In this document: positions 27,866 to 39,257 of the stretch, piece by piece
Numbering within the stretch: the stretch's first letter is position 1
Layout of the letters: the number at the start of each line of letters is the position of its first letter
From: Candidatus Planktophila limnetica
GTDB lineage: Bacteria; Actinomycetota; Actinomycetes; Nanopelagicales; Nanopelagicaceae
Direction of reading: 5' to 3'
Assembly: GCF_002288365.1 (NCBI RefSeq)
Contig: NZ_CP016782.1
Span: 310,001-374,000 of the forward strand
DNA length: 64,000 nt
Program-made: the position numbers and the translations under genes
The notes under the pieces: model-generated
Told to the model about the DNA's origin: nothing
The model's input: only the letters and a program-made list of their open reading frames with translations
The model's database searches: none

Positions 27866-29151
27866 AATTAAGAAGGTTTTTCATAATTGTCATTACTTTG
27901 GGCTTACTTATTGGCGCATCAAATACATTGAGTGGATCAATTTCTGGTCAGCAGTTTTCGACGAGTTATCCATCTGTGGTCTGTCCTTCAACTGGCACTT
28001 CTTTAACATCTCAAGTTTCTGTGGGTTCACAAGATACGAAGATTCGTCGAGTTGGTTCAACATCTGCAAAATTTGTAAAATCTCGCGCTCTTCGTTTCCC
28101 CGTTCCCACCGATCCAATTCTTGTTGATGCGCAGGGCATTACACCGATTGTTTGGCAGAGTCGGCCAGGATCGTGGGCTGGCGGAACTATTTGTTCTGAT
28201 CCAGCTGCAAGCCAATGGTTTGTTGGCGGTTCAGCCGATATCTCTGCTCGCGGAAAATTAATTCTTGTAAATAGCGGACTCAGTGAATCAGTTGCAGATG
28301 TTTTCATTTGGAGTGGAACATCTGCTGCCAGCACTAAAGCGATTACTGTGAAAGCAAATTCATTTGAGGCAGTGGGACTTGATTCACTCGCACCTGGTGA
28401 ATCTTCCATAGTGGTTCGAGTAGTTTCTAGATCTGGTCGGTTGAATGCATACATGGTCGATGAACGAGGAAAAGGCCTTCGTGCGTTAGGCGGAGATTTG
28501 GTAAGTCCGGGTATTGCGCCAGCGAAGCAAATTTACATTCCTGCAATTCCTCTTCAACCAAAAGTTAAGAATGCACCAGCGCAACAACTGCGGTTATTGG
28601 CGCCGGGGGATGCCGATGCAAATATAAGCGTTGAAGTTATATCTGGAGATGGACGTTTCACACCTGTTGGCTTTAATGAGATTTTACTTAAAAAAGGTCA
28701 GGTGATGAATTTTTCATTATCACCAAAAGTGAGTTCATCGGTATATGGAATAAGAATTGAATCTGATGAACCAATTGTTGCCGGAGTCTTTGCCAATGTT
28801 GGAAAAGATTTCGTCTGGAGTTCTTCCGTTCCGCCCTTGAGCCCCCTCACCATTGCCCTGACCGGGATGTCACCAATATTAGTTTTCATAGGTGAGCGCA
28901 TCAATGTGGATCTCGAACTCGGGGTTGCCGGTGGGAAAAAGCTTCGTAAAACTATTAATGCAAGCGACATCGCTTTCTGGCGGGTTCCTGATAATGCTCG
29001 GAATTTAACCTTCTTACGAGTAAGTGCCAACACCTACGGTTCCGCTCTGCAAGCATCAGTAAATGGCTTTGGGTCAATTCCATTAATAGCGGGAAGCGTT
29101 CTGACAAAATCGGCCATCCCTACTGCAAACATTCGCGTTTTAAATCCCTGA
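27862..29151 (+). CDS. DUF5719 family secreted or membrane-anchored protein
   Basis: 429 residues: an N-terminal hydrophobic segment (about 7-24) that is a signal peptide or anchor, then an extracellular beta-rich region full of Ser, Ala and Gly. It is coupled to the large glycosyltransferase by a 4-base overlap (ATGA), as DUF5719 genes are in other actinobacteria, so it is probably an envelope partner of that enzyme. No catalytic motif is seen. Confidence 0.7.
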   Translation: MKLRRFFIIVITLGLLIGASNTLSGSISGQQFSTSYPSVVCPSTGTSLTSQVSVGSQDTKIRRVGSTSAKFVKSRALRFPVPTDPILVDAQGITPIVWQSRPGSWAGGTICSDPAASQWFVGGSADISARGKLILVNSGLSESVADVFIWSGTSAASTKAITVKANSFEAVGLDSLAPGESSIVVRVVSRSGRLNAYMVDERGKGLRALGGDLVSPGIAPAKQIYIPAIPLQPKVKNAPAQQLRLLAPGDADANISVEVISGDGRFTPVGFNEILLKKGQVMNFSLSPKVSSSVYGIRIESDEPIVAGVFANVGKDFVWSSSVPPLSPLTIALTGMSPILVFIGERINVDLELGVAGGKKLRKTINASDIAFWRVPDNARNLTFLRVSANTYGSALQASVNGFGSIPLIAGSVLTKSAIPTANIRVLNP

Positions 29152-29193
29152 TAATCCCAAGTTTTTAGTACACACCCCACTAATCTTGTATGC

Positions 29194-29559
29194 ATGAGTA
29201 CACGATATGGGCGCGCATGTTCGCGAACGAGTTGTCGTCTCACTGCAACTATGACTTTGACCTATAACTACGCAGACTCAACTGCAGTACTTGGTCCACT
29301 TGCAACTTTTTCCGAACCACATGCATATGACTTATGTGAAAAACATGGAGAGCGTCTCACTGTTCCAAATGGTTGGAATGTTATTAAGGCATCTATCAAT
29401 TCACACGATAACGGCCCGACTCACGATGATTTAATGGCAATCGCGGATGCGGTTCGTGAAGTGGGATCAAAAGAAATTAGCACTCAGAGCCCACAGAGCA
29501 GCGCTAGCGCTGCAACATCACTCGGTCGTAGAGGACACTTGCGCGCAGTTCCGTCCTAG
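29194..29559 (+). CDS. DUF3499 family protein
   Basis: 121 residues. Cysteines near the start (ACSRTSC) and again with a His in HAYDLCEKHGERL form a likely zinc site, followed by a strand and a low-complexity Ser/Ala tail. This is the actinobacterial DUF3499 family (Rv3258c), of unknown function, found between whiB2 and the phosphomannomutase gene as here. TAATCT (29181-29186) is seven bases before the ATG, with no ribosome-binding site. Confidence 0.88.
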   Translation: MSTRYGRACSRTSCRLTATMTLTYNYADSTAVLGPLATFSEPHAYDLCEKHGERLTVPNGWNVIKASINSHDNGPTHDDLMAIADAVREVGSKEISTQSPQSSASAATSLGRRGHLRAVPS

Positions 29560-29568
29560 ACTTAGCAC

Positions 29569-30933
29569 ATGGGTTCGGCTGAAATTCCAAATATTTTTAA
29601 AGCGTATGACATACGCGGTTTAGTTGGTACGCAGTTAACTCCTGATTTTGCATTTGTAACAGGTGCGGCATTTGCTCGATTTATCATTCAAGAACGTGAA
29701 CCTGGAACAGTTCTTATTGGTGAGGATATGCGCACTTCTTCACCTGAACTCGCTGATGCATTCTCAGCAGGAGTTACATCTCATGGCTTAGATGTAATCC
29801 GTCTAGGCCTTGCATCGACAGATATGTTGTATTTCGCAGCTGGAAAATTAAACATGCCGGGTGCCATGTTTACAGCTAGCCATAATCCTTCTGAATACAA
29901 TGGAATTAAGTTATGCCTCAGCGGTGCCAGACCTATCGGGAAAGAATCTGGTTTGCTCACAATAGAAAATTTCGTTCGATCAGGCTCTCCAGTCTCTTTT
30001 GGAAACATCGGAAAAGAGAGCGCCCGCAATGTTCTCTCAGATTACGTTAAACATTTGCACACCCTTGTGGATGTATCGGCAATTAGAAAACTAAAAATAG
30101 TTATCGATGCAGGAAATGGCATGGCCGGATACACAGCCCCAGCCATTTTTGAAGGTTTAAATCTAGAGATAATTCCTATGTTTTTTGAACTTGATGGATC
30201 ATTTCCAAACCATGAAGCCAATCCAATTGATCCTAAAAACCTTAAAGATTTGCAAAAAGCTGTCAAAAAACACGGAGCAGACCTTGGCCTAGCTTTCGAT
30301 GGCGATGCCGATCGGTGCTTCTTGGTGGATGAAAATGGGGCAACGGTCAATCCTTCTGACCTAACAGCGCTTATTGCCCAGCGCGAACTAAAAATTCATC
30401 CTGGATCTTCAATTATATATAATCTCATTTCATCGCGATCAGTTGCGGAAGTTATAGAAGATAATGGGGGCGTAGCTCTTCGATCACGCGTTGGACACTC
30501 ATACATTAAAGCGATGATGGCGCAGAGCGGTGCAGTTTTTGGCGGCGAACATTCAGGACATTTTTATTTCAAAGAGTTTTGGAAAGCAGATTCAGGGGCA
30601 CTTGCAGCCCTTCATGCGATTGCAGCCCTTGGAACTTCTAAGGGATCACTTTCAAAGTTGCTTAAACCGTATCAACGATATGTTTCAAGTGGTGAAATAA
30701 ATTCAAAAGTTAAAGATGCCCAAAAAGCCATGAGCATTATTGAACAAAAATATGCAGAGCAAGCCGATGTGAGCATCGACCACCTTGATGGCCTGACCAT
30801 CAATGGTGATACCTGGTGGTTTAACCTGCGCCCCTCAAACACTGAGCCGCTACTTCGACTCAACGTTGAAGCAAAGGACCGTGCCCGCATGGAAAAAATC
30901 AAAGATGAGGTACTCGCCACAGTTAGAAAATGA
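29569..30933 (+). CDS. manB: Phosphomannomutase/phosphoglucomutase
   Basis: 454 residues. The active phosphoserine loop is TASHNPSEYNGIK, the metal loop is DGDADR, the sugar-binding loop GGEHSGH and the phosphate-binding loop RPSNTEPLLR, in the usual four-domain order. It interconverts mannose 6- and 1-phosphate, supplying the guanylyltransferase at 23.4 kb. TAGACT (29557-29562) lies six bases before the ATG and contains the DUF3499 stop codon (TAG). The order DUF3499-manB matches Rv3258c-Rv3257c. Confidence 0.92.
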   Translation: MGSAEIPNIFKAYDIRGLVGTQLTPDFAFVTGAAFARFIIQEREPGTVLIGEDMRTSSPELADAFSAGVTSHGLDVIRLGLASTDMLYFAAGKLNMPGAMFTASHNPSEYNGIKLCLSGARPIGKESGLLTIENFVRSGSPVSFGNIGKESARNVLSDYVKHLHTLVDVSAIRKLKIVIDAGNGMAGYTAPAIFEGLNLEIIPMFFELDGSFPNHEANPIDPKNLKDLQKAVKKHGADLGLAFDGDADRCFLVDENGATVNPSDLTALIAQRELKIHPGSSIIYNLISSRSVAEVIEDNGGVALRSRVGHSYIKAMMAQSGAVFGGEHSGHFYFKEFWKADSGALAALHAIAALGTSKGSLSKLLKPYQRYVSSGEINSKVKDAQKAMSIIEQKYAEQADVSIDHLDGLTINGDTWWFNLRPSNTEPLLRLNVEAKDRARMEKIKDEVLATVRK

Positions 30934-30954
30934 GAGCCTGAGTTCTCACTTTCT
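30925..30954 (+). terminator. Hairpin across the manB stop codon
   Basis: AGAAAATGAGA (30925-30935) pairs with TCTCACTTTCT (30944-30954), ten Watson-Crick pairs plus one G-U, loop eight bases. The stop TGA is in the 5' arm. No T-run follows, so it may be a weak or factor-dependent terminator, or an mRNA end-protecting hairpin. Confidence 0.45.
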
Positions 30955-32345
<1,391 letters not shown>

Positions 32346-32346
<1 letters not shown>

Positions 32347-33029
32347 TGACCTTGGTATTGGTCGTCGATGACGACCAGGACCTAGCAGAGATGCTTGGCA
32401 TTGTTTTAAATGGTGCCGGAATAGATGTTGATTTAGTAAGCAGAGGTGACGAAGCTCTGGAGGTATTTAGAAATAATCCTCCAGACTTAGTCCTTCTAGA
32501 TGTAATGCTTCCAGGATTAGATGGAATTGAAGTTTGCAAACAAATACGCGCCGAATCTATGGTGCCAATCGTGATGCTCTCAGCAAAGGGAGATACTCAT
32601 GATGTTGTTCGCGGGTTAGAAGCTGGCGCCGATGATTACATGGTTAAACCCTTTCGCCACCAAAGTGAGCTAGTCGCAAGGATTAAAACTCGCCTACGTA
32701 AAACAAACACTGATATTGCTGGACTGCTTAAAATTTCAGATTTATCAATTGATTTTAACGCTCATGAAGTAAGCAGAGCGGGCAAAGTTATCGCCCTCAC
32801 TCGTCTGGAATTTGATCTTCTAGTTGCACTTGCTCGCGAACCCGGAAGAGTTTTTAGTAGAGATGCGCTCTTGAGCGAAGTATGGGGTTACAGACACTCA
32901 ACTGATACACGGTTGGTTAACGTGCACGTACAAAGACTGCGCGCCAAAATTGAACATGATCCTGAACATCCTGAAATAGTTTTAACCGTTCGTGGCGTTG
33001 GGTATAAAGCAGGAAATCAAAGTAAGTAG
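32346..33029 (+). CDS. mtrA: Response regulator MtrA
   Basis: 227 residues from ATG 32346, which overlaps the ahcY stop by one base (TAATG). OmpR family: acidic pocket VVDDD, phosphoacceptor Asp52 in LLDVMLPG, switch Thr/Ser in MLSAKGD, Lys in DYMVKPF, and a winged helix from about 130. MtrA governs DNA replication, cell-wall hydrolase and septation genes in actinobacteria. ahcY-mtrA-mtrB order supports the name. The lpqB gene normally behind mtrB is not present. Confidence 0.93.
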
Positions 33030-33031
33030 CG

Positions 33032-34585
33032 ATGGGCTCAATGACTAATCGCCTGAGAACTTCCTTAGCATTGAGAGTCTTGCTCTCAACAATTCTTCTT
33101 TCATCTGCCGTTATTTGGCTCTCAGGGTCTATTTTAAATTCCCGAGTAGCCGCGGATGTAAAACAGGTAAACCTTGATTCATCGATCAACGAAGCCCGTT
33201 CAACAATTGTGAGTGCGCGATATAGATTAATTCTTGCCAAAAGTGGTTCACAAAAAGAGGTAGATGAACTCATTGGAGAAATTCTCAGCGCAGCAACAAC
33301 TGTCGGCGCCCGTGCAAGTGGACGTGAGCTTGCATTGTTAAGAGGCCCAATGGCAAACCCATCCGAAAAAGACTTTACGACAACTTCAAATCTTGTAGAT
33401 CCTGGATCTTTGCCAGAGAAATTCCGTGAAAAGGTACGAAGTACATCAGAGCTGCATTGGAGTTACATCACCATTAAATATGCAGGATCTTTGCAAGTCC
33501 CCGCAATTGCGGTAGGCGACATAGTTTCTATTCCAAGATCTGGAAAATATGAACTGTATTTATTATTTCCTTTAACAAATCAGAATAAAACTTTGAGTTT
33601 AATTTCGCGCTCTATTATTTTAGTAGACGTAGCGCTGGTATTTCTGATCGGGTTAATTACGTGGTTAGTTGCGCGTCAGGTAGTCAGGCCAGTACGTGAG
33701 GCAGCGCGTGTGGCTGAAAAATTCACATCAGGAGATTTTAACCAACGAATGAAAGTCACCCGTAAAGATGAAATTGCAACCCTTGGGCTTTCATTTAATG
33801 AAATGGCTGCCTCGATTCAACAACAAATCATGCGGCTAGAAAACCTTTCACGCGTGCAACAACGATTTGTTTCTGACGTTTCTCACGAACTAAGGACGCC
33901 ACTGACGACTTTGCGTATGGCATCTGAAGTGATTTATTCATCACGCAGCTCTTTTGATCCACAGGTTGCACGAAGCGCCGAATTACTCATTGGCAATATC
34001 GATCGATTCGAACGTTTACTCGAAGACCTATTAGAAGTCAGCCGATTTGATGCTGAAGTAGCTGTTCTTGAACCTGTTGATTTCAATCTAATCTCCCTGA
34101 TCAATGGGTGTATTAATGATTTAGATTTGGTTGCAAAGGAAAAGGGCACACAGATAATTTTCACGCCATATAGTCAAGATTTATCAATCAACGCCGATGT
34201 TCGGCGTGTAGAACGAATATTGCGAAATTTATTTAACAATGCGATTGATCACGCAGATTCAAAGCCAATAAACGTGCAAGTGGAATACAACGATAATGAT
34301 GTCGCCCTTGCAGTGCGAGATCATGGCATTGGGATGGATGAAAATTCACTTCTGCGCATATTTGATCGTTTCTGGCGCGCAGATCCGTCGCGTTCTCGAA
34401 TTCGTGGCGGCACAGGACTTGGTCTTTCCATTGCGCTAGAAGATGCTCGCTTGCATGATGGAGAGCTCGAAGTGTGGGCGCGTCCAGATAAAGGCGCTCA
34501 CTTTGTTTTGACTCTGCCACGAGTTGCTGGCAATCAGATTCAATCTCGCTTAATTCGCTTGGAACCAAAAGATATATCGATTTAA
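33032..34585 (+). CDS. mtrB: Sensor histidine kinase MtrB
   Basis: 517 residues: two membrane helices (about 12-32 and 190-210) flanking an extracellular domain, HAMP, then HisKA with SDVSHELRTPLTTLR and an HATPase with NLFNNAIDHA and GTGLGLSIA. It starts three bases after mtrA; ATG 33041 is an alternative start. It phosphorylates MtrA. The extracellular sensor usually works with the lipoprotein LpqB; no such gene follows. Confidence 0.92.
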   Translation: MGSMTNRLRTSLALRVLLSTILLSSAVIWLSGSILNSRVAADVKQVNLDSSINEARSTIVSARYRLILAKSGSQKEVDELIGEILSAATTVGARASGRELALLRGPMANPSEKDFTTTSNLVDPGSLPEKFREKVRSTSELHWSYITIKYAGSLQVPAIAVGDIVSIPRSGKYELYLLFPLTNQNKTLSLISRSIILVDVALVFLIGLITWLVARQVVRPVREAARVAEKFTSGDFNQRMKVTRKDEIATLGLSFNEMAASIQQQIMRLENLSRVQQRFVSDVSHELRTPLTTLRMASEVIYSSRSSFDPQVARSAELLIGNIDRFERLLEDLLEVSRFDAEVAVLEPVDFNLISLINGCINDLDLVAKEKGTQIIFTPYSQDLSINADVRRVERILRNLFNNAIDHADSKPINVQVEYNDNDVALAVRDHGIGMDENSLLRIFDRFWRADPSRSRIRGGTGLGLSIALEDARLHDGELEVWARPDKGAHFVLTLPRVAGNQIQSRLIRLEPKDISI

Positions 34586-34618
34586 ATATCCACAATCTTC
34601 ATAAATCTTTAAAGTTAG

Positions 34619-35293
34619 ATGTGTGGCTTTTGCCATCATAAAGCAGTGCTTAAACCTAACTCATTAAGTGAGATTTTATTTCCATCTCGCTGTTTTGGAT
34701 GTCGAGCTTTGGGTCCAACTATTTGCTCTAAATGCAGATCACTCTGGAATCCACATCTCTATCGAAGCACATTAGATTCAATGCATGTTTACTCTGCAGT
34801 TCTGTATTCACCAGTTGCAAAGCGCATAATACTTTCGGCAAAAGAAAATGGGATCAAAGCAGCAGATGAACTAATCATTGAGGCACTGAGGCATTCTTTA
34901 CATTTACTATCACGAGATTTTGAATTGGGAATACTTGTTCCCGCACCATCTCGGAAGAGTTCAAATCGAAAAAGGGGTAGAGATTTTCTCTCCGAGATCA
35001 CGCATTCAATTGCTCAAAGTGAATCACTTGAAAGTATGGACTTGTTGATTCATACGAGAAGGGTAAGAGATCAATCAGGGCTCAGTGCCCATGACCGTAG
35101 TGAAAATATTTATCAAGCATTAGCGATTAACAGGAATAAACTGCCCGGACTTGGAGTTGATACTGATGTGATTCTTGTCGATGACTTGCTCACAACGGGT
35201 GCAACACTTCTTGAAGCCCGACGGGCTCTGAAAGTGCGTGGGATTAGGGTGATAGCGGCAATTACTGCCTGCCTCTCGCCACCGCTAAGATAA
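34619..35293 (+). CDS. ComF family phosphoribosyltransferase-like protein
   Basis: 224 residues. N-terminal double zinc finger (CFGCRALGPTICSKC), then the PRPP-binding motif VILVDDLLTTGATLLEA. ComF proteins help DNA uptake in competent bacteria, but in actinobacteria the role is uncertain. It is in the mtrB-lpqB-comF-hpf-secA arrangement of mycobacteria (Rv3245c-Rv3240c) with lpqB and hpf missing: only 33 and 47 bases separate it from mtrB and secA. Confidence 0.85.
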   Translation: MCGFCHHKAVLKPNSLSEILFPSRCFGCRALGPTICSKCRSLWNPHLYRSTLDSMHVYSAVLYSPVAKRIILSAKENGIKAADELIIEALRHSLHLLSRDFELGILVPAPSRKSSNRKRGRDFLSEITHSIAQSESLESMDLLIHTRRVRDQSGLSAHDRSENIYQALAINRNKLPGLGVDTDVILVDDLLTTGATLLEARRALKVRGIRVIAAITACLSPPLR

Positions 35294-35340
35294 CCCAGTT
35301 ACTTAGACCGGACGCTTTAAACCTTTGAAAGGGTGATTCG

Positions 35341-38010
35341 ATGCCAGCCTTTTTTGATCGCATTCTGCGCGCGGGCGAAGGTCGAATCCTTAAAGATCTC
35401 AGCAAATTAGTTGTTCAAATTAATGCGCAAGAATCTCGAATGATCGCAATGAGCGATGACGAACTGCGCGAGCAAACTCAAACTTTTAAGAATCGTTACA
35501 CACAAGGCGAAACTCTCGACCAGTTACTTCCAGAAGCATTTGCTGCGGTGCGAGAAGCTGCAAAACGAACTCTTGGACAACGTCACTATGACGTTCAACT
35601 TATGGGTGGAGCCGCACTACATCGCGGAAACATTGCTGAAATGCGAACCGGTGAAGGTAAAACTCTTGTTGCAACTCTTCCCTCATATCTCAATGCACTG
35701 GCAGGTCGCGGTGTTCACGTCGTAACTGTCAATGACTATTTAGCAGAGCGCGATAGCGAATGGATGGGACGTGTCCATAGATTCCTTGGCTTAAATGTCG
35801 GAGTAATTCTTGCAAACATGACACCCGCAGAGCGTCGCGAGGCATATGGCGCAGATATTACATATGGCACAAATAATGAATTTGGTTTTGATTATCTACG
35901 TGACAACATGGCATGGAATATGGTTGATTGTGTACACAGAGATCATTACTTCGCTGTAGTTGACGAAGTTGACTCTATTTTAATTGATGAAGCAAGAACT
36001 CCTCTGATTATTAGCGGACCTGCTGATAAAGCAACCAAGTGGTATATGGAATTTAGCCAAATTTCACAAAAACTTGAACGTGGTCGCCACTATGAAGTAG
36101 ATGAAAAAAAGCGCACCGTTGGAATTCTTGAAGAAGGTGTGACTCAAGTAGAACAGCTACTTAAGATCGAAAATCTTTACGAAGCAGCCAATACACCGAT
36201 GATTGGCTACCTCAATAACTCAATTCGCGCTAAAGAGCTCTTCAAGCGCGATAAAGATTATGTTGTTATGAATGGTGAACTACTAATCGTTGATGAACAC
36301 ACAGGCCGTATTCTTGCCGGACGTCGCTATAGCGAAGGTATGCACCAAGCTCTAGAAGCTAAAGAACGTATTGAGATCCAAGATGAAAATCAGACTTTGG
36401 CGACAATTACTCTTCAGAATTACTTCCGCTTATACGAAAAACTTTCAGGTATGACTGGTACAGCGATGACTGAGGCTTCTGAATTTCATCAGATCTACAA
36501 GCTCGGTGTAGTGCCTATTCCTACGAACCGCTCCATGGTTCGAATTGATCAAGCAGATTTAGTTTATAAATCAGAAGAAGGAAAATTTGCGGCAGTGACT
36601 GCAGATATTGTGCAGCGCCATCGCAAAGGTCAGCCAGTCCTGGTTGGAACTGTTAGTGTTGAAAAATCTGAAGAGTTATCGGCCTTGCTTAAGAAAAATG
36701 GAGTGCCTCACGAAGTTCTCAATGCAAAACATCACGAACGTGAAGCAGCAATTATTGCAAGAGCAGGTGTTGTCGGAGCTGTAACAGTTGCTACCAATAT
36801 GGCAGGACGCGGTACCGACATTATGCTCGGCGGTAATCCAGAATTTATGGCTGACTTTGAATTACAACGTAAGGGATTATCTCCAGTTGATAATCCACAA
36901 GAGTATGAAGCAGCTTGGCCAGATGAAATAGCAAAGCAAAAGGCTGCTGTTTCAAAAGGACATGATGAAGTAAGCGAACTTGGTGGGCTCTATGTTCTCG
37001 GAACTGAGCGCCACGAATCACGGCGCATCGATAATCAGTTGCGTGGACGATCTGGTCGCCAAGGCGATCCAGGTGAGTCTCGTTTCTACCTCTCATTACA
37101 AGATGAACTCATGCGCAGATTTAATTCAGGCTTGGTTGAACGTTTCTTATCAGCTGCTGGAATTCCAGATGATGCACCGATTGAATCAAAGATGGTTTCC
37201 AATGCGATTCGTTCGGCTCAGACGCAAGTAGAAGCTCAGAACTTTGAAATCCGTAAGAACGTTTTAAAATATGACGATGTCATGAATCGCCAACGCGAAG
37301 TAATTTATGGTGAACGCCGCCTTGTATTAGAAGGCAAAGACATTAAGGATCAAGTTGCTGAATTCATGGGCGAAACCTTGGATGCTTACGTTGATGCCGC
37401 GACAGCAGAAGGATTCGCTGAAGATTGGGATCTAGAAAAACTCTGGACAGCCTTAAAAGTGATTTATCCAGTCTCATTTACAGTTGAAGAAATTGAAAAA
37501 GAAGTTGGTTCCCGAGCAGGACTAGATTCTGATTTTTTACGCACTCGAATTCAAGATGATGTGAGCGCCGCGTATCAAAAACGTGAAGAGAGCCTAGGTA
37601 CTGAAGTAATGCGTGAGTTAGAGCGCAAAGTTTTGCTCTCGGTCCTTGATCGCAAATGGCGTGAGCATCTCTATGAGATGGATTATTTGCAAGAAGGAAT
37701 TGGGCTTCGTGCTATGGCACAACGTGACCCACTCGTTGAATACCAGCGTGAAGGTTTCGATCTTTTCACAGCCATGATGGATGCAATTAAAGAAGAGATT
37801 GCTAGTTATTTGTTTAACATCGAAGTTCAAGTTGAAGGTGGAAACAAGGTTCAAGCAAAAGGTCTAGAACAACCAGAGGCACCAGCAGCAGCGCTTAAGT
37901 ACACCGCAGCTGATGAAGATGGTGTTACACGTTCAACAGATGTTTCCAGAAATGGACCATGTCCTTGCGGGTCGGGTAAGAAATTCAAACGTTGCCACGG
38001 CGCCGCTTAA
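35341..38010 (+). CDS. secA: Preprotein translocase ATPase SecA
   Basis: 889 residues, full length. Walker A is MRTGEGKT, Walker [14 protein letters not shown], helicase motif [16 protein letters not shown], and the C-terminal zinc domain [13 protein letters not shown] is kept. It drives export through SecYEG at the membrane. GAAAGGG lies about eight bases before the ATG. The hpf gene usually preceding secA is absent. The 3' end lies four bases from the convergent Rv3235-like gene. Confidence 0.97.
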   Translation: MPAFFDRILRAGEGRILKDLSKLVVQINAQESRMIAMSDDELREQTQTFKNRYTQGETLDQLLPEAFAAVREAAKRTLGQRHYDVQLMGGAALHRGNIAEMRTGEGKTLVATLPSYLNALAGRGVHVVTVNDYLAERDSEWMGRVHRFLGLNVGVILANMTPAERREAYGADITYGTNNEFGFDYLRDNMAWNMVDCVHRDHYFAVVDEVDSILIDEARTPLIISGPADKATKWYMEFSQISQKLERGRHYEVDEKKRTVGILEEGVTQVEQLLKIENLYEAANTPMIGYLNNSIRAKELFKRDKDYVVMNGELLIVDEHTGRILAGRRYSEGMHQALEAKERIEIQDENQTLATITLQNYFRLYEKLSGMTGTAMTEASEFHQIYKLGVVPIPTNRSMVRIDQADLVYKSEEGKFAAVTADIVQRHRKGQPVLVGTVSVEKSEELSALLKKNGVPHEVLNAKHHEREAAIIARAGVVGAVTVATNMAGRGTDIMLGGNPEFMADFELQRKGLSPVDNPQEYEAAWPDEIAKQKAAVSKGHDEVSELGGLYVLGTERHESRRIDNQLRGRSGRQGDPGESRFYLSLQDELMRRFNSGLVERFLSAAGIPDDAPIESKMVSNAIRSAQTQVEAQNFEIRKNVLKYDDVMNRQREVIYGERRLVLEGKDIKDQVAEFMGETLDAYVDAATAEGFAEDWDLEKLWTALKVIYPVSFTVEEIEKEVGSRAGLDSDFLRTRIQDDVSAAYQKREESLGTEVMRELERKVLLSVLDRKWREHLYEMDYLQEGIGLRAMAQRDPLVEYQREGFDLFTAMMDAIKEEIASYLFNIEVQVEGGNKVQAKGLEQPEAPAAALKYTAADEDGVTRSTDVSRNGPCPCGSGKKFKRCHGAA

Positions 38011-38014
38011 TTTC

Positions 38015-38533
38015 TTAAAGTAAGTCCAAAGCAGTACATAGCCAACGATTATCAACACCTTCAAATCGAACTGATAACGCGCGCAAACGTTCTCCGAATC
38101 TAACTGTCACCACAGATTCACAAATGCCATCTAAGGGTTCGCTTTGATGAATTGTTCGAAGTTTTCCTACCTCTTTAAATGTTCCAGCGCGAGCGTGTAA
38201 TTCAGTGAAAATTTTTCGATGACACATGCGAGTTAATTGCGAAGGTGAACGACGCCCAGCCCAGATCTCAAGAACACTGACAACAAAGCGCATGGTCCAC
38301 TCGTGTAACTCTGGCAGATCACTTGCAGAAGTTGGTTGTGGTGAGAAATCAGGATCGAATTCATCATCAAAAGTTGAAGGAATTAAGTAAAGCCGAGCCT
38401 TTTGTTTTTCATGCTCTTCTACAATTGGTCGAAATATTTCCAACATCGGGTGTTGCCAATCTTCGGCTTCACAACTAGAAACTTGCGCATAAGTAACGGG
38501 TTTGATTAATGAAATGCTCTCTAAGGTTGTCAT
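38015..38533 (-). CDS. Rv3235 family protein (DUF6459)
   Basis: 172 residues from ATG 38533; a longer in-frame start at 38665 would overlap the divergent SAF gene and is less likely. The C-terminal part (FVVSVLEIWAGRRSPSQLTRM, then VRFGERLRALSVRFEG) is the conserved core of the actinobacterial Rv3235 family, whose members are close to secA as here. Function is unknown. Between this start and the SAF gene lie 124 bases of divergent promoter space. Confidence 0.8.
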   Translation of the reverse strand: MTTLESISLIKPVTYAQVSSCEAEDWQHPMLEIFRPIVEEHEKQKARLYLIPSTFDDEFDPDFSPQPTSASDLPELHEWTMRFVVSVLEIWAGRRSPSQLTRMCHRKIFTELHARAGTFKEVGKLRTIHQSEPLDGICESVVTVRFGERLRALSVRFEGVDNRWLCTALDLL

Positions 38534-38657
38534 AAGCTGAGATTGGCTCAGATGTGCAGGGGGTGAAACAGATAAAGAGATGAATGCCAACTCATCAAAA
38601 AGTATGAGTGTGGAGTACTGATGGATGCGATTCTTTTCTAGCGTTGAGTACCTTCCT

Positions 38658-39257
38658 ATGGCCAACTACAAAAAATCATCACGCGGACGTTTAGTTCTAG
38701 CAATCACCCTCATCGCTGCCTCGCTTATCAGCGCTTTTATATTTTCTTCCCTAGCAAATCAAAAAACTAACATGATTGTCTCCACAACTTTCTTATTACC
38801 TGGACATCAAATAATTGAAAGCGACCTCACTCAGATTCAGGTTGCACTCGGAGAAGTCGCAGATAATTACGTAAGTGATACATCACAAATTGTGGGCACC
38901 TTCACACAAGTTAGAATTGAAGCTCATGAGTTGATTTCAAAGAGTGCAATCGCATCGCAATCTGAAGCGATTTCATTGAGTTCTGTTCCACTCAGTATTC
39001 GATCAGCCGATGCCCCTGATGGACTCAGTCCAGGTGTCGCAGTTGATATTTACTGGGTTCAAGATGACACAAATGCTGAGATGCAACTAATTCCAGAGTT
39101 AGTTGTTGTGGGCGCGCATGTTCTTGCGATAACTAAGAGTGGTTCAAACTTTGGAAGTGAAATTGGTTTAACCGTGGCCGTGAGCTCTGAAGATGTGCTC
39201 TTACTTCTTGGTGCAACATCTCAAGGTCGCGTGGTACTTGTGAGCGCTCATGGCTGA
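38658..39257 (+). CDS. SAF-domain protein of the CpaB/RcpC type
   Basis: 199 residues from ATG 38658. One N-terminal membrane helix (about 11-32), then a SAF domain (about 38-105: TFLLPGHQIIESDLTQIQVA). CpaB proteins sit at the periplasmic side of Flp/Tad pilus machines, but no secretin, TadA ATPase or pilin gene is present here. It overlaps the CpaE-like gene by 8 bases, so the two probably act together. No good ribosome-binding site is seen. Confidence 0.75.
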   Translation: MANYKKSSRGRLVLAITLIAASLISAFIFSSLANQKTNMIVSTTFLLPGHQIIESDLTQIQVALGEVADNYVSDTSQIVGTFTQVRIEAHELISKSAIASQSEAISLSSVPLSIRSADAPDGLSPGVAVDIYWVQDDTNAEMQLIPELVVVGAHVLAITKSGSNFGSEIGLTVAVSSEDVLLLLGATSQGRVVLVSAHG